Source of the DNA: Nymphaea colorata
Lineage: Eukaryota; Streptophyta; Magnoliopsida; Nymphaeales; Nymphaeaceae
Length of the DNA: 64,000 bases
Direction of reading: 5' to 3'
Assembly (NCBI RefSeq): GCF_008831285.2
Contig: NC_045143.1
Span: 12,823,214-12,887,213, forward strand
In this document: in pieces, positions 49,230 through 60,640 of the stretch
How the letters are laid out: each line of letters starts with the position of its first letter
Position numbering within the stretch: position 1 is the first letter of the stretch
The notes under the pieces: model-generated
The model's input: the letters and a program-made list of their open reading frames with translations, nothing else
Databases searched by the model: none
Told to the model about the DNA's origin: nothing
Made by a program: the position numbers and the translations under genes

Positions 49230-49560
49230 AGCTCCATCATCATCTTCTCCTGAGGTAAATGTTCTTGTCTTCTTGATACTACTAAAGTTCAAGTTCGTGA
49301 TGATGACAGACCTATTACAATAAGAAAAGGAAAATATTAATGCATTTTGCGTACAATATCCCATTCTCTATCCAAATGGCAAGACTTGGAAGGCATATGA
49401 AATCTTTTATCTACCTCACATGCCACTACCATACCTCAAAGTATGGACATACAAATATTAGCTGGTCTCCCAAAAAAAACAATCACATGATAACCACTGA
49501 TCTTTCTGACCCGAGATACTGGATTCTGGACAGGACCCTCTCTCACTCTCACTCTCTAAT
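49230..49560 (+). mobile_element. Copia element C2, linker after the C3 insertion
   Basis: Contains DDDRPITIRKGK (about 49,300-49,335), matching the L-P-I-A-I-R-K-G-T segment that lies between integrase and RT in Copia elements, with CILRTI after it. RT itself is not found here. Copia RT-end/RNase H sequence occurs only at 57,500-58,225. Confidence 0.55.
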
Positions 49561-49701
49561 CTGATCTTAGATCAGATATTTTGATGATGTAGAAGTGAGA
49601 AAAGCATGTACAAGAACATTAAGTGGAAGTCTGGAACCCAAAAGTCTGGAACCCAAAAAGGAAATGTCAAATGATAACCAGAATCTTGTCTCATCCAACT
49701 G

Positions 49702-49702
49702 C

Positions 49703-49744
<42 letters not shown>
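49702..49744. repeat. Compound (CT)n(GT)n microsatellite
   Basis: A CT run of about 26 bp passes directly into a GT run of 16 bp. Confidence 0.95.
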
Positions 49745-49769
49745 ATCTTTTAATTATCATACATATAAT

Positions 49770-52145
49770 GATATCCCCTTGAAGATTTCTCCCATTGCTT
49801 GACTGAAATAGGCAATGCGTTGATGTCCTAGGCTCAGAAGAGCTCTAATCCCACTTCTGGTGCAGCAGTTTCTAGAACAAATGGTAGATTAAAATAAGGT
49901 AGGTCAGCATAGAAGCACTGATGATGCCTCTTTCAGTTTTTCTAAAGGCCATTTTTCCTTCTTGCCATTCAAACTGATCCTTTTTTAGCATGACGATGAG
50001 AAGAGATCATTCCAAAGTTCCTTACAAATCTGCAGTAATATCTTGCCAGTCCTAGAAAAGCCTTTAATCTCTTCAGACCTTTGGGTACTCCCATTCTTTA
50101 ATTGCAGCTCCCTTGTCTCCCTGTACTAGAACTCCTTCATCCGAGATCATGTGGCCTAAGTCCCTTGATCACTGCCAAATAAGCACTTTGATGCCTTAGC
50201 ATAAAACTGATGATACTGCAGCAGAGTTAATACTTCCTTCAAATGGGTACCTCCTCCTGTCCCAGCTGTAAATCAATATACTGTCAAAGAAGGCAACACA
50301 AACCTTCTTAGGTACGGATGAAAAATTTTATTCATTAACACTTGAAAAGTGGTTGGGGGCATTTGTCAGCCCGACAGACATTACTCTAAATTCGTTATGT
50401 CTTTCATACGTTCGAAGATGGTTTTAGGTGCCATTCAGATTTGATGATAGCCAGCCCTCAAACCTGCTCAGAAAAGACCCTTGCTCCATAGAGCTCATCC
50501 AACAACTCTTATATGAAAGGATGGGGTATCCAATCTTGATTGTGATGAGGCTGAGCGCCCTATAATCAATGCAAAGCTGCCGGAATCCATCGTTTTTCTT
50601 TACCAACTGAGCTGGGGGAGACTTAGCTCAGTTGAATCCCCCCTTCTTGTAATATTTCTCAGATCAGTCTTTCAATCTCTCCTTTCTGTGGTAAATATAA
50701 CTTAAGGCCTCAAGATGAAGCGTTTCGATCCTAGTTCCACCTTGATTCTATGGTCCAAAGTCCTGACTGTAGGCAGCCCTTCAGTTCATCAAAAATCCTT
50801 ACAAATTCAGGCTGTAAGAATTCAGGCTGAATCCTAGTAGTTCCAGAGAGGGCTGCTTTTCAACACAAACTGCCATTAAGAGCAGTGTATGTCTCCAGTT
50901 TTTTCTTAACCAGTTTAGCCACTCGTTTATTTTCTTCCTACTCCTCTCCTTTGGCTTGGCAGCCTGTATACCTTTTTCTCCATCTTCCCCTGGAACAACA
51001 TGTTCAATTTCACGAAATCCCAACACAGCCCAATTGTTTCAGCCGTTGAATACCAAGTAGGCAAGTACTGCATTGGCTCCTCCCATAGCGAGTGGGTACA
51101 GTTCTACATCAAAATTCTGCTCTTGTATTTCTACTAATTTTGGAGGGCTTCTTCCCTAACAGGGAGCTACCATTTCCTACTATCATTATAAAACCTGGCT
51201 GCTCCTTCACTGCACATCTCCAAGCCTTAGCAGTTTTTTCACATAGAAAATTATGGGTGGACCCTTGGTCTACGAGAATGCTGATATCATGCACCTTTAG
51301 TTTCCTCCCTATGCGTGGGGAACATTATCCACTGCCATGGCATGAAATGAAATCTTGAGAGTCCCTTCTCTGCTGCTACTGTCCTTAATCTCTAACTTTT
51401 TGGCCTCTGTCCTATTAAATACATGTTTAGTTTGTCATAAACATGTCTAAGTCTCCATTTCTTGTTGAACTAAAACTGCAGCCCTTTTCATCTTCTCCCC
51501 ATGATTTATTCCGGGTTTAATCATTTGACCAATATCTGTCTACTTCAGCAGGCCCTTTAATTGAAGGAGGCATCTCCCTACCTTCCTTGGTGGTTATCAT
51601 CAACCTCCATGTGGGAGGCTTGGCTGCTCTTCCTTCTCTTAACCATGTCCTTCGTATCTTACAGTTTTCTTCAACCATCTGAGCCAAACAGAAACTTTCC
51701 AATAGAATCTGAGGCATGGCTGCTGGAACCTCTATGTGCATTTCTCCCCCCAAGCCTCCCATGAAGGCCATTCAACAGGTCATCCACAGACCATATTATT
51801 CATTTCTTCTAATTCAGCATGGAACTCAACCACCGAGCCTTGCTGTGTGATCTGTGATATCTGAAAGTTATAATCTAACTATTTAGAGGAACCAAATCGC
51901 ACCATGTCTACAAACTGTGCCAATGGAGGTTTTCCTTGCTGCACCAATAGCCATCTGTACCATCTAGTGGCTGCTCCTTCCAAGTGCCCTACAACATGAG
52001 CCATTGTCTGCTCCACTAGAATCCTGTGGCACTCGAAATACTATTCTACCCTAAAAGTCCAACTAAGGGGGCCTTCTCCTGAAAATTTAGGAACCATTTT
52101 TGAAGCCTTCAGGTGCCTCATATTCTCTCCGTGTCAATGAAAGGT
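49770..52145 (-). mobile_element. Gypsy element G3, decayed gag-pol in gene sense
   Basis: Minus-strand pieces in order: Gag core (52,100-51,500) with FSGEGPLSW, GHLEGAATRWYRWL and FMGGLGGEMHIEVPA; protease (51,294-51,109) with ILVDQGSTHNFLCEKTAKAW, Gln in place of Thr in D-T-G; RT (50,606-49,990) with VKKNDGFRQLCIDYRALS and an F-D-S-I-L-I-Y-S loop; RNase H beginnings near 49,880. Stops and frameshifts throughout. No LTR was fixed. It lies head to head with G4 of the same general lineage. Confidence 0.75.
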
Positions 52146-52168
52146 TTCAGCCACTGGGTTGGTCAGTA

Positions 52169-52418
52169 TGTTAGGCGCAAGTATTTCAGTTTCTTTTAAT
52201 TTCTGTCCATGTGTTTTTCCTTTAGTAATTTCTTTTGTACGGGTCGGGTCTAGTTAGAGTGTGCAATCCAACCCAGCACGTCATGTACTTAAACCCTCTT
52301 AAGGGTAATCAAACCCTAATGAAGCTTATTGTTGACATGAAGAGGAGCTGGGCTTCCTACGGCTGTGTGTGTGAATGCTGCAGCGAGCGGCTGTAGTGGT
52401 GGTTAGTCAGACTGAGGC
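52169..52418 (+). repeat. 5' LTR-like segment of Gypsy G4
   Basis: Starts TGTTAGGCGCAAG right after the end of G3 and runs to about 52,418, just before a degenerate initiator-Met primer site GGTATCAAAGC (52,421-52,431). The exact right end is uncertain. No matching 3' LTR is found in the window. Confidence 0.6.
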
Positions 52419-52442
52419 TAGGTATCAAAGCTCCAGCGACCA

Positions 52443-53241
52443 TGGCGGAGAGAATCACTGCGCGACACGCCTTTGCAGCGGTGGAACAACACAAAAATCA
52501 AGTGGAAACGGTGATCGGCAGCCTGGAAGGGCGGATGCATGGGATGGATCAACGCCTGAACGCAGTGGAAGCATGGTTAGAGGCCATGATGGTGGAGCAG
52601 CAGGCGATGTCGGCACTCTTGCGTGAAAGCCTGCGACAAGGCTCTGAGCAACGGTCGCCTGATTCCGATCAGACCCAGTTGGACGAGCGCAGGTAGCAGG
52701 GTTGGCCAGGGAATGGAGGCGCAGCCTGGCACCCAAGGAAGATGGATTTTCCGTAGTTCTCCAAAGACGACCCCGTCAATTGGGTATTCCACGCCGAACA
52801 GTACTTCGATTGCCAAGGGATCGTGGGCGACGAAAGAATACGCCAAGCGGCGTTTATTTTGAGGGTGCGGCAATACGCTAGTACTGTTGGTTGGTGTCGT
52901 AGCAAGGAAGACCAGACTGGGCGACCTTGGTGAAAGAGCTCACGTCGCGCTTTGGGCCGTCGGCATATCTCAACTACAATGTAAAGTTGTCGAGCATTAA
53001 ACAATCGGGTACGGTGTTGGAATACCAGGAACATTTCGAGGCGTTGACGAATATGGTGCGTGGATGGCCCCTTCCTGCCCTCATCGGCGTGTTCCTAGCA
53101 GGATTGAAGGATGAAATATGCATCGAAGTCCAAGCGATGAATCCACGAACATTAATGGACTGCTTCGAATTAGCCCGCACGGTGAAGGAGAAAAACGAAC
53201 GGCTGCACACGGTCAATCGGGGCACTTTTAGCAGGACGTGG
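52443..53241 (+). pseudogene. Gypsy G4 Gag, truncated by Copia C4
   Basis: The ATG at 52,443 opens MAERITARHAFAAVEQH, a coiled-coil-like N-terminus of 84 codons. After a stop and frameshifts the Gag core follows: KDDPVNWVFHAEQYFDCQG (about 52,760-52,820), then an open frame from 52,927 with LTSRFGPSAYLNYN, VLEYQEHFEALTNMV, GVFLAGLKDEICIEVQAMNP and ELARTVKEKNERL. It is cut at 53,241 before any zinc knuckle by the C4 LTR. Confidence 0.82.
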
Positions 53242-53523
53242 TGTTAAGATTGTACGAATTGGATCGGGTCTGCCTAGACCCGATCCATCTTGCCCACACA
53301 CCCAAACATAATGGGTGGTGGCATACTTGTAAATACTTGTTGTTTTCTGTGTTTACTTGTAACATAAAGTAGGTTATATTAATGACAAGGACGAAGGCCA
53401 CGGTTGTTGCCCTCTTTTTTTTTCTCTCACTCTATTGCACGTGCAGTCACCTCCTCCTCTTCTCCTCTTGCATCTACAAAAGATTTCATCCAATGGTTTG
53501 GCATTATATCTCAAAATCTTACA
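53242..53523 (+). repeat. 5' LTR of Copia C4 (282 bp)
   Basis: TG...CA ends and an adjacent primer site. The LTR carries inverted GGATCGGGTCT/AGACCCGATCC near its start (about 53,261-53,287), an 11-bp stem with a short loop. A pyrimidine-rich stretch at 53,410-53,470 precedes its end. Confidence 0.88.
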
Positions 53524-53600
53524 TGGTATCAGAGCCAGGTTGTTGCCACTGAGATTGTCCCTTAAGAAGTTTCATTATCTGCCCTAATTTCTATTTTCTA

Positions 53601-53760
53601 CCCTAACCCTAAAATCTCTGCCCTAATTTATGCCCTAATTTCTTTTTGTTTTTTTACCCTAACCCTAAAATCTTTGACCTAACCCTAAAATCTTTGATCT
53701 CTGCCCTACCCTAAAATCTCTGCCCTAATTTCTGTTTTTCTGCCCTAACCCTAAAATCTT
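53601..53760. repeat. Telomere-like CCCTAA repeats in the Copia C4 leader
   Basis: CCCTAACCCTAAAATCT recurs at 53,601, 53,657 and near 53,742, with shorter forms between them. The core CCCTAACCC/CCCTAAA resembles the plant telomere repeat, but units are irregular, separated by T-rich spacers, and lie between primer site and Gag start. Confidence 0.85.
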
Positions 53761-53884
53761 TGATCTCAGCCCTTGTTCTTGATGTCGGCCCTAATATAAA
53801 ATTCCATGTTTTTCTGGTTGCTATTGTCTACCCTAGTACCTACCGTAAGCCTTCATCCTCATACGTTTAGCCTCAAAATCAACC

Positions 53885-55385
53885 ATGGACCATCACAACC
53901 GCAATTCTTCCATATTGTCATCCAGTTTTCTCTCTCAACTCATCTCCCAAAAGCTGAATCACACCAACTATTTGACTTGGAAACGTCAAATAGTCCCTTT
54001 CATCAAGAGTCACCGTCTCTACGGGCATCTCAATGGCACCACACCTACGCCACCCGAATGGATCATGCGAGAGGTGAAGAATGCTGCAGGGCAAATTCAA
54101 GAAACCGTTGCTGAAATTAATCCTGAATATGAAACGTAGATGGCACATGATCAATCACTTGTAGCATATATCACCTCCACATTATCAGAAGAAATTCTGG
54201 CGGGCGTTGATGATGATCTTTCAACACTGGAGTTGTGGAATGTACTCGCTACCACATATTCTCAAGTATCGAAAGTAAGATTTCAACAACTCGAGGCAAT
54301 TTCAGGATATCAAGCGAGAAACACATTCAGTTTTGGAATACATGCATGAAATCAAAAATGTCGGTGACCAGCTTGCAATCATCGGGCACCCAATCTGTGA
54401 CAAGGACAAGGTACAGCAGGCTTTGAGTAGTTTGGGTTTAGATTTTGATGTTTTCTGCACTGCTTTAGAGATATTAAATGTTCTTCCCTCTTTTGAAGAC
54501 CTCAAAGCAAAATTGATTCAACATGAAGCAAGTCGTGTACAGCGACAAGAATTATTTTCTTCTGGCAGTCACAATGTGTTAATCACCGGGACCCATGCTT
54601 TGCAAGAAAGCCGTTCTGGGGTTTGGAACTCACAAGCAGGCATGGGGAGAGGTATTCTTCCAACGCCAAATATAAATGCTCAGGCAAATGTACCAAGAAG
54701 AATACCTACTTGTTTTTACTGCAATAAAAGAGGTCATGTGAAGTCAAAATGTTGGCACAACCCTCAAAACAAGAGAAAACAAGTCAGGCGTGATAATAAG
54801 GCAGCAGGGTCAACTGTATCGAACACGATTGTAGCATCGAACATTCCTACCAATGTGCAATAGATTTTAATGACAACCTTGTCTAAAGACAATCTTAAGC
54901 AAAATGAAGAATGACAATGGTGTGTGCATTCTGGTGTTGCAACCCATGTGATCGGTGATGCAGGTAAGCTTTCTAGTGTTCTCCCTTATTTAGATAAAGG
55001 CTCAGTTGTCACAGGAGATGGTTCCCATCACAAAATATCACATACTGGAAATGCACACATATCCATGGTTCATTCCTCCATATCTTTAAAGAATGTTCTT
55101 GTTGTTCCAAACATCAAGAAAAATATCATTTCTATGTCAAAGCTTATTGATGATACTCATTCCTCTGTTGAGTTTACTCCTTCTTTTGTTTATGTCAAGG
55201 ATGCTCGAATCAAGAAGACATTCGTTGAGGGTGTTCGGAAAGGAGACATGTACGTCATTGAAGAAGCTCCAAAGGTGTCGAAGTCTTGTATTTCAGATTC
55301 ATCTTTTCTCAGTCATAGTGAAGTCAATATAGCAAAGTATGATAAGTCATCCATTTGGCATGGTCGTTTAGCACATTGTAGTTGA
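53885..55385 (+). pseudogene. Copia C4 Gag, protease and Gag-pre-integrase
   Basis: The ATG at 53,885 opens Gag (SQLISQKLNHTNYLTWKRQI). A TAG interrupts it at 54,137-54,139, and a frameshift near 54,320 leads into IKNVGDQLAIIGHPICDKDK and QALSSLGLDFDVF. A zinc knuckle CFYCNKRGHVKSKC lies at about 54,713-54,755. Two more stops (54,861 and 54,913) precede the protease remnant. It reads V-H-S-G-V-A-T-H, so the active-site Asp of D-S-G is replaced by His. The pre-integrase part ends IWHGRLAHCS at a stop, 55,383-55,385. Confidence 0.85.
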
Positions 55386-55401
55386 TCTTTCATTCAAAGT
55401 C

Positions 55402-56702
55402 TTGTTGCAGACGGACTATTACAAAAGTCGCAAGTTGCGAGGGAGGCCAGTCAGCGTGCTGATAGACACGGGCTCGACTCACAATTTCATTTGTGAGAAA
55501 TCTGCCCGGGCCCTAGGCTGTCACGTGGAGGTTCAACCCGCCTTTGACGTGGTGGTCGAAGACGGGAGTACCCTGAGGTGCAGGGGTAAGTGCCAGATGG
55601 AAAGGTTAGAGATCCACGGTTTTCACTTCCCTGTACAGTTATACATTTTAGCCATGGCAGGAGCCGACCTGGTCTTAGGCATCCAGTGGTTGCGCGAATT
55701 GGGAGAAGTGGTATGGGATTTCGTGAGCATGAGAATGCAGTTTAGGGGCCCCGCGAACGAAAGATTTACGTTGGAGGCGAGCCCCAGGCGACCTTGTTCA
55801 GAAGCACCAGTTGTCCACCTGTGGAAGGGACCGTCTGCTTCTTTTCTCCTGCTATCCACTCAAGTGCAGGTACATACGGAAGAGAAAGAGATCCGATTCG
55901 GCTCCGAAGAGTTTAAGAAAACGCTGCAGGAAATGCTACAGGAGTTTGGGTCAGTTTTTAGCATGCCTAAAGGCGCTGTCGCCAGAGAGGGGATATGAAC
56001 ATCACATTGAATTACAACCGGGAGCCGAACCTGTCAAATCTAGACTGTATCGCTACAGTCAAGTACAGCGAGAGACCCTCGAAGAACTTGTGCAGGAAAT
56101 GTTGGAAGCAGGGATGATTCAGCCAAGTCGCAGCCCCTTTGGTTCGCCCGCCTTGCTTGTCAAAAAGAAGGATGGAAGCTAGCATTTCTGCGTAGACTAT
56201 CGCGCGTTGAACGCCATCACTATCAAAGACAGGTACCTGATCCCCATTGTGGAAAACTTACTAGATGAGCTGTATGAGGCATGCGTTTTCTCCAAACTAG
56301 ACTTGCGCTCTGTGTATCATCAAATCCGTTTGATGAAGGATGACATTCCTAAGACCGCTTTCCACACGCACGACGGGCACTAAGAGTTCATCGTCATGCC
56401 TTTCGAACTGACAAATGTGCCTTCCACCTTTCAGTCACTGATGAACGATGTGTTTCGTGGCTTCGCCCCTTCTTGCGAAGGTTCGTATTGGTATTCGTTG
56501 ACAACATTTTGATTTACAGCAAGGGGGAACAAGAGCACCTCAACCACTTACGAATTGTTCTAGTGGCTTTACAGCGACATAAGCTACATGCCAAACTTTT
56601 TAAATGTGTTTTTGGCACTTCCAAGATCTCTTATCTAGGGAATGTGATAAGTCATGGGAAGGTGAGCATGGAACAAGAAAAAGTCCATGCGGTGAAGGGA
56701 TG
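55402..56702 (+). pseudogene. Gypsy G4 protease and reverse transcriptase, 3' truncated
   Basis: An open frame of 198 codons carries a well-preserved retropepsin: VSVLIDTGSTHNFICEKSA and ADLVLGIQWLRELG. After a frameshift near 55,960 RT follows: YRYSQVQRETLEELVQEML, PSRSPFGSPALLVKKKDGS, a stop in place of Trp/Arg (56,180), VFSKLDLRS near 56,285, and the active site FVDNILIYSKGEQEHLNHL at 56,490-56,545. The last Asp of F-V-D-D is Asn here. The sequence stops at 56,702 in the thumb region. RNase H, integrase and 3' LTR are missing. Confidence 0.85.
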
Positions 56703-57490
56703 ATAAGGAGGATCACATACCTCCTCAGTCTGTTTCTCTTCTGGTTTGTGTATTTCTAGAGGACAAATTGCTTTCATATTTTGAACGATATCTCCTTGTT
56801 GATCATCTCTCTCAATAGCCCTGTGTGTTTTTTGTTGTTCAGCTACAATGGTTTGCACCCACCTATTGACATCAGTCAGTCAATAGCCAAGTTATCCATA
56901 ATGTTTCTTCATGGTTTCCAATTGGCTTGTTATTACCTGTGTTCTTCCTCAGCTTGCTAAAGGATATTCTTCAATGCAGCAAGGGCCTCTCTCCCAGACA
57001 CGTCAATTGTGCTTCTTGGTACCCACCTCCACCTACGAGAAGGGTTATACAAACTCCCACACCTTAATGGTCAGTCTAGGGCTAACCTCGGCTACACTTC
57101 ATTAGGCATGGGATAATTTGGGTTCACCTTGCCCAAAATATTTATAAGGTGATTATGGGTTGGTTAAGCAGGAGCAACCCAAAAATGATTGCAAAAGTCT
57201 ATTAATTCCAGGACCTGACTCACAGCTTAGAACCTATTTTACCTACCTTTCACTATTTATATTTATCCTTAAAGTCTTCTGATATCGCTTCAACTACAGG
57301 TATCTCAAATGAAATGGGACTCCATAATGGTAGCCAATTGGAGCCCTATTGTATCTTTCAATCACATGACCAAACATTGCTTGTGTAGTTTATGTTGCAA
57401 GTGAATTCGTACATGAACCAACTAGCATGCACATGGATGCAATATGTGAATGCAATCAGCATATTTATAGAATGGACATCCTAAACCAAG
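56703..57490. other. Stretch of uncertain origin after G4
   Basis: A minus-strand piece at 56,860-56,700 (VAEQQKTHRAIERDDQQGD) is coding-like and might be the start of another Gag, but no further support was found. The rest shows nothing recognisable. Confidence 0.4.
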
Positions 57491-57499
57491 CAAGTATGA

Positions 57500-58225
57500 G
57501 AGATTGCAACCTCGAGCCACTCCAAATATTCTTTTTCAAAAATTAAGTGCTCAAGATAGATATTTGCATGAGGACCACGTTGAATATTGTGGCATTATCA
57601 GTATTTCACATTTACTCGGCCAAACAATGTATATTCTATCAATCAGGCATCTTAGTTCATACGTGAGCTACATACTGGACATATTGACGTAGTTAAGAGA
57701 ATACTAGATATCTGAAGAGGACAGTTGGAGATGAATCTTCATTATAAACAACAGCCACAAGAGAAGCATGTACATAAACTTATTGTTTATAATGATGTAG
57801 ACTGAGTAGCGGATTCAGACAACGGAAGCTCGACCCCCAGGGTCTGGTGTTCTTATTGAACAAAAAATGGGTCTCCAAAGTAGCAGAAAGCAAAAGGTTA
57901 TTGCAAGGTTAAGCGTTGAGAGAAAATAAACATTCATGACAGCTGCCACGACTGAAGTCACATAGGTCAGGCGCATATTGACAGGGATCCGGGAGGGGAT
58001 TTCATGTTTTCTCTTACTGTGTGACAATCAAGGCCATCAAGATGGCATTTGACCCAATCCACCAAAGTCGGGCCAAGCACATTAAATAAGTCAACATTTT
58101 GTTAAGCAAACAGTTGAAAAAAAGAAATTGATCATAAATTTATGAGAACTGAAGATCAAGTGGCAAACTTGTTTATTAAGGGGTTGACAAAAGATCAGCT
58201 TTGGACACTCAAACAATGTTATCCG
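57500..58225 (+). mobile_element. Copia RT-end and RNase H remnant
   Basis: Broken plus-strand frames give RYLHEDHVEYCGIISISHLL (end of RT) and L-R-E-Y then T-V-G-D-E near 57,690-57,735. An RNase H remnant covers about 57,795-58,060, and EIDHKFMRTEDQVANLF followed by KGLTKDQLW lies at about 58,127-58,205. The last is the usual Copia C-terminus. It could be the far end of C2 or of C4, both of which lack this part. Confidence 0.7.
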
Positions 58226-58253
58226 ATGATACATGTATTGTACTTGTATGGTA

Positions 58254-58316
58254 CATACCGTATAGGTTTAGAAAACTTATACGGTATGCTTACGATACAC
58301 GATCGTGTATTGTAAG
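58254..58316. repeat. Two adjoining palindromes
   Basis: CATACCGTATA (58,254-58,264) pairs perfectly with TATACGGTATG (58,278-58,288) across a 13-nt loop. It is directly followed by a 28-bp near-perfect palindrome (58,289-58,316) centred on ACGATCGT with one mismatch. Further GATACATGTAT and GTATTGTAC-type motifs lie on both sides (58,226-58,385). Confidence 0.9.
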
Positions 58317-58389
58317 CGCATCACATGTATCATATGGTATGGGCACCGTATTGTACAATATGGGCAATACACTCATGTATCATAGGATA

Positions 58390-59770
58390 TGGGGTAAAAA
58401 GCAAAAAGGGCCCTTTTTAGTGTATACTTTTTTCAGTGCTCCTCTCTCTCTCTCACTTTCTAAACGCTCTAAGAGCCATGGAAGGGAGAGATTTTGTGCA
58501 TTTTCACCAAAAATGACAGAGAAATCATCAATTTGGGGAGCCTACTAGCTGATGGAGAAGTTTTCTCGTGGTGGGAACAGTGGGAGGCTTGGAGAAAGAG
58601 GGCTTTTCGGTTTCTAACAGCAAAAAACAAAAAATTACTCATTTTCACCATTGAATCATGGATTTATCTTATTTTCTACAGTTAATCATACATGGCAATG
58701 GTGTACAAGGGTGGATCCCAAAGTTCAGTTAAAAGTTATGTGTGATTCTACAACATTCTCAAGTTTACAATTGTAACTGATGCTTATTATGTTATTTTGA
58801 ATCTCTGATTTCTTATTTTTTAATATGTTGTTTATATATGATGGCTTATAAATGTACAACATGAGGGAAGGTGAAAAAAAATATCATAGTCAAGGGGTAT
58901 GGATATGGGTGATAACAGAACCCAGATCCTGTTTGGTGTGGGTGCTTATTGGTGGCATCTTGTAATATGTTTATTTCAACTATGCCCTAATGTCTTGTCA
59001 GTTGTCACGTTATATACACAGCAACCTGGAATTAGCGGATTCATAGTTGGGGCCTGCCCCTTTAACCATGTCTTCCTCTGCCTTTATGTGAACAAACTCT
59101 GCTGGCATATTCTCACAAGGAGATGATTTGTACTTTGTAGTTAAGTGAGATAAGAAGATGGGATAGCTGGGGTGGAGGACATCATATGATCTTCCTCAAT
59201 CTTGCTTGTAGTATTTGTTATATTACCACTGTCTTATAAATAACCCTTTTTCTCTTAAACTACGAACATCCCAGATTTAACCATAATGGTGCTTGAATGT
59301 TGAATGTAGTCATGTAGGTAGGAAAGGTCCATTTAACCAGTATTAGTATTTTGATCCAAATGTCCTCAAGTTTGACTTAGTATCCGCCCCACCCCCCCCC
59401 CCTTCTCACAAATATCGGCATTCTTTTCAAGAAAAATGGAAAATAAAAAAATGAAGCAGGAAATTTAGCAATATCTATTAAAAATGACAAAAACTGAAAA
59501 TGCTACTCCCCCAAGACAAATGAAAGTGACAACTTTTCTTTTTTTCCAAAAAGATGATTTTTAATATGTCTTATTTCTTTTGAGGTATATTTCATATATC
59601 ATATGATCAATATTTTTGTTAGAAAATCAATATATTCATATTTTTCTATCACTGTTTACATTTTAAAATTTTTGAATTGCCAATATTTGTCTCAAAGAAA
59701 ATGAACTTGACGATTAATATCTAAGAAAGATTTTGTCCATAAACACCCCAGAATGATATCTATGATAATT
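58390..59770. other. Intronic stretch without recognisable element
   Basis: AT-rich. A run of 11 C at 59,392-59,402 and a TCTC-rich piece at 58,440-58,460 are the only notable features. No coding motif. Confidence 0.5.
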
Positions 59771-59772
59771 TT

Positions 59773-60640
59773 TTAATCAAGAAACTCACTCAAGCAAGAG
59801 ATTTTCTCATCCTCAATGCCCATCGACCAAACTTTCCTGCGCAGTTGCAAGGCTTCTGTACACATCTTGTAGCCAGTACCCAAAACATACTCACATGGAG
59901 AACCAAGAAAAATATGGAACCAATCTAGAAGGGCTTCCCAACATATTATGAACAAAATAACTTTAGCACCTTTATCCAGGCATGTCTTTCCCAAAAGTGA
60001 GCAGCATAGGATGCTCCACTAGGTCCTAGGGCAACCATGCACTGACTAAGGGCTCCTCTTAGTGAATGGGTTTCCACAAGGAGGAAGGAACCAGTCAACC
60101 AACATTGAATCAGCAAGGCAAAGCGCTCCCAAGTTCTGACTAATATAAACCGCCCCAACCTCAATAAGAAAAAAGGTGGTTCAGATTGATCAACCATAAT
60201 TCTTACCTTTCAACCGATCTGCCGCAGCAAAAACAACCAACAGACTTCACTCTACACCATAACATCTTTAGTTCATCATATAACATCTTTAGTTCATTAT
60301 CTTTACTAACATTATAGCCAGCAATATGCTCAGGCTTGACAAAGCGTATGCCTCCCAACTTAAAGTATCAAAACAACAGAAAACATCCACGGAAATTATA
60401 TGATTCTAACAGTTCCACTGAATTTCCTATCGTAATTATAGTAGTGCTACTAGCCAACATCATCGATGGGTACTTCTTGAGCGCATCAAGGCTACCATGA
60501 TGAAGAGAAATTGGCACTAGAAAAAGTTTAAGTCGACGGTCCTGTAATGAAACCTTCAATGCACCATTAAGATGAACAAACCAATAAAAAATTGACCAAA
60601 GAAGAGGCATAAGCAAGCTATCACCTGAATTTCCAAGCAA
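59773..60640 (-). other. Coding-like fragments of unknown identity near the SAP donor
   Basis: Minus-strand open pieces include a 152-bp segment (60,358 to 60,207) reading LGGIRFVKPEHIAGYNVSKD at its start and ending at a consensus AAAG/GTAAGA donor. Two overlapping frames at 60,197-59,773 contain LGKTCLDKGAKVILF and LRRKVWSMGIEDEKI. A 90-codon frame at 60,640-60,368 has LFLVPISLHHGSLDALKKYP. I do not recognise the protein. These may be a host-gene fragment carried into the intron, an alternative exon set, or an unknown mobile element. Confidence 0.3.

Larger units (their letters stand above)
53242..55430 (+). mobile_element. Copia element C4, 5' half only, inserted in Gypsy G4
   Basis: The 5' LTR at 53,242-53,523 (TGTTAAGATTG to AAATCTTACA) is followed at once by the primer site TGGTATCAGAGC (53,524-53,535), a CCCTAA-rich leader, Gag, protease and Gag-pre-integrase. 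Copia sequence ends near 55,430 in an L-V-A-D-G-L-L-Q-K piece, where Gypsy protease begins. Integrase, RT, RNase H and 3' LTR are absent. Confidence 0.85.

Noticed and set aside
53601-53760. A true interstitial telomere
   Set aside because: Units are irregular, mostly CCCTAACCCTAAAATCT with T-rich spacers, and sit inside a Copia leader. They are kept only as telomere-like repeats.
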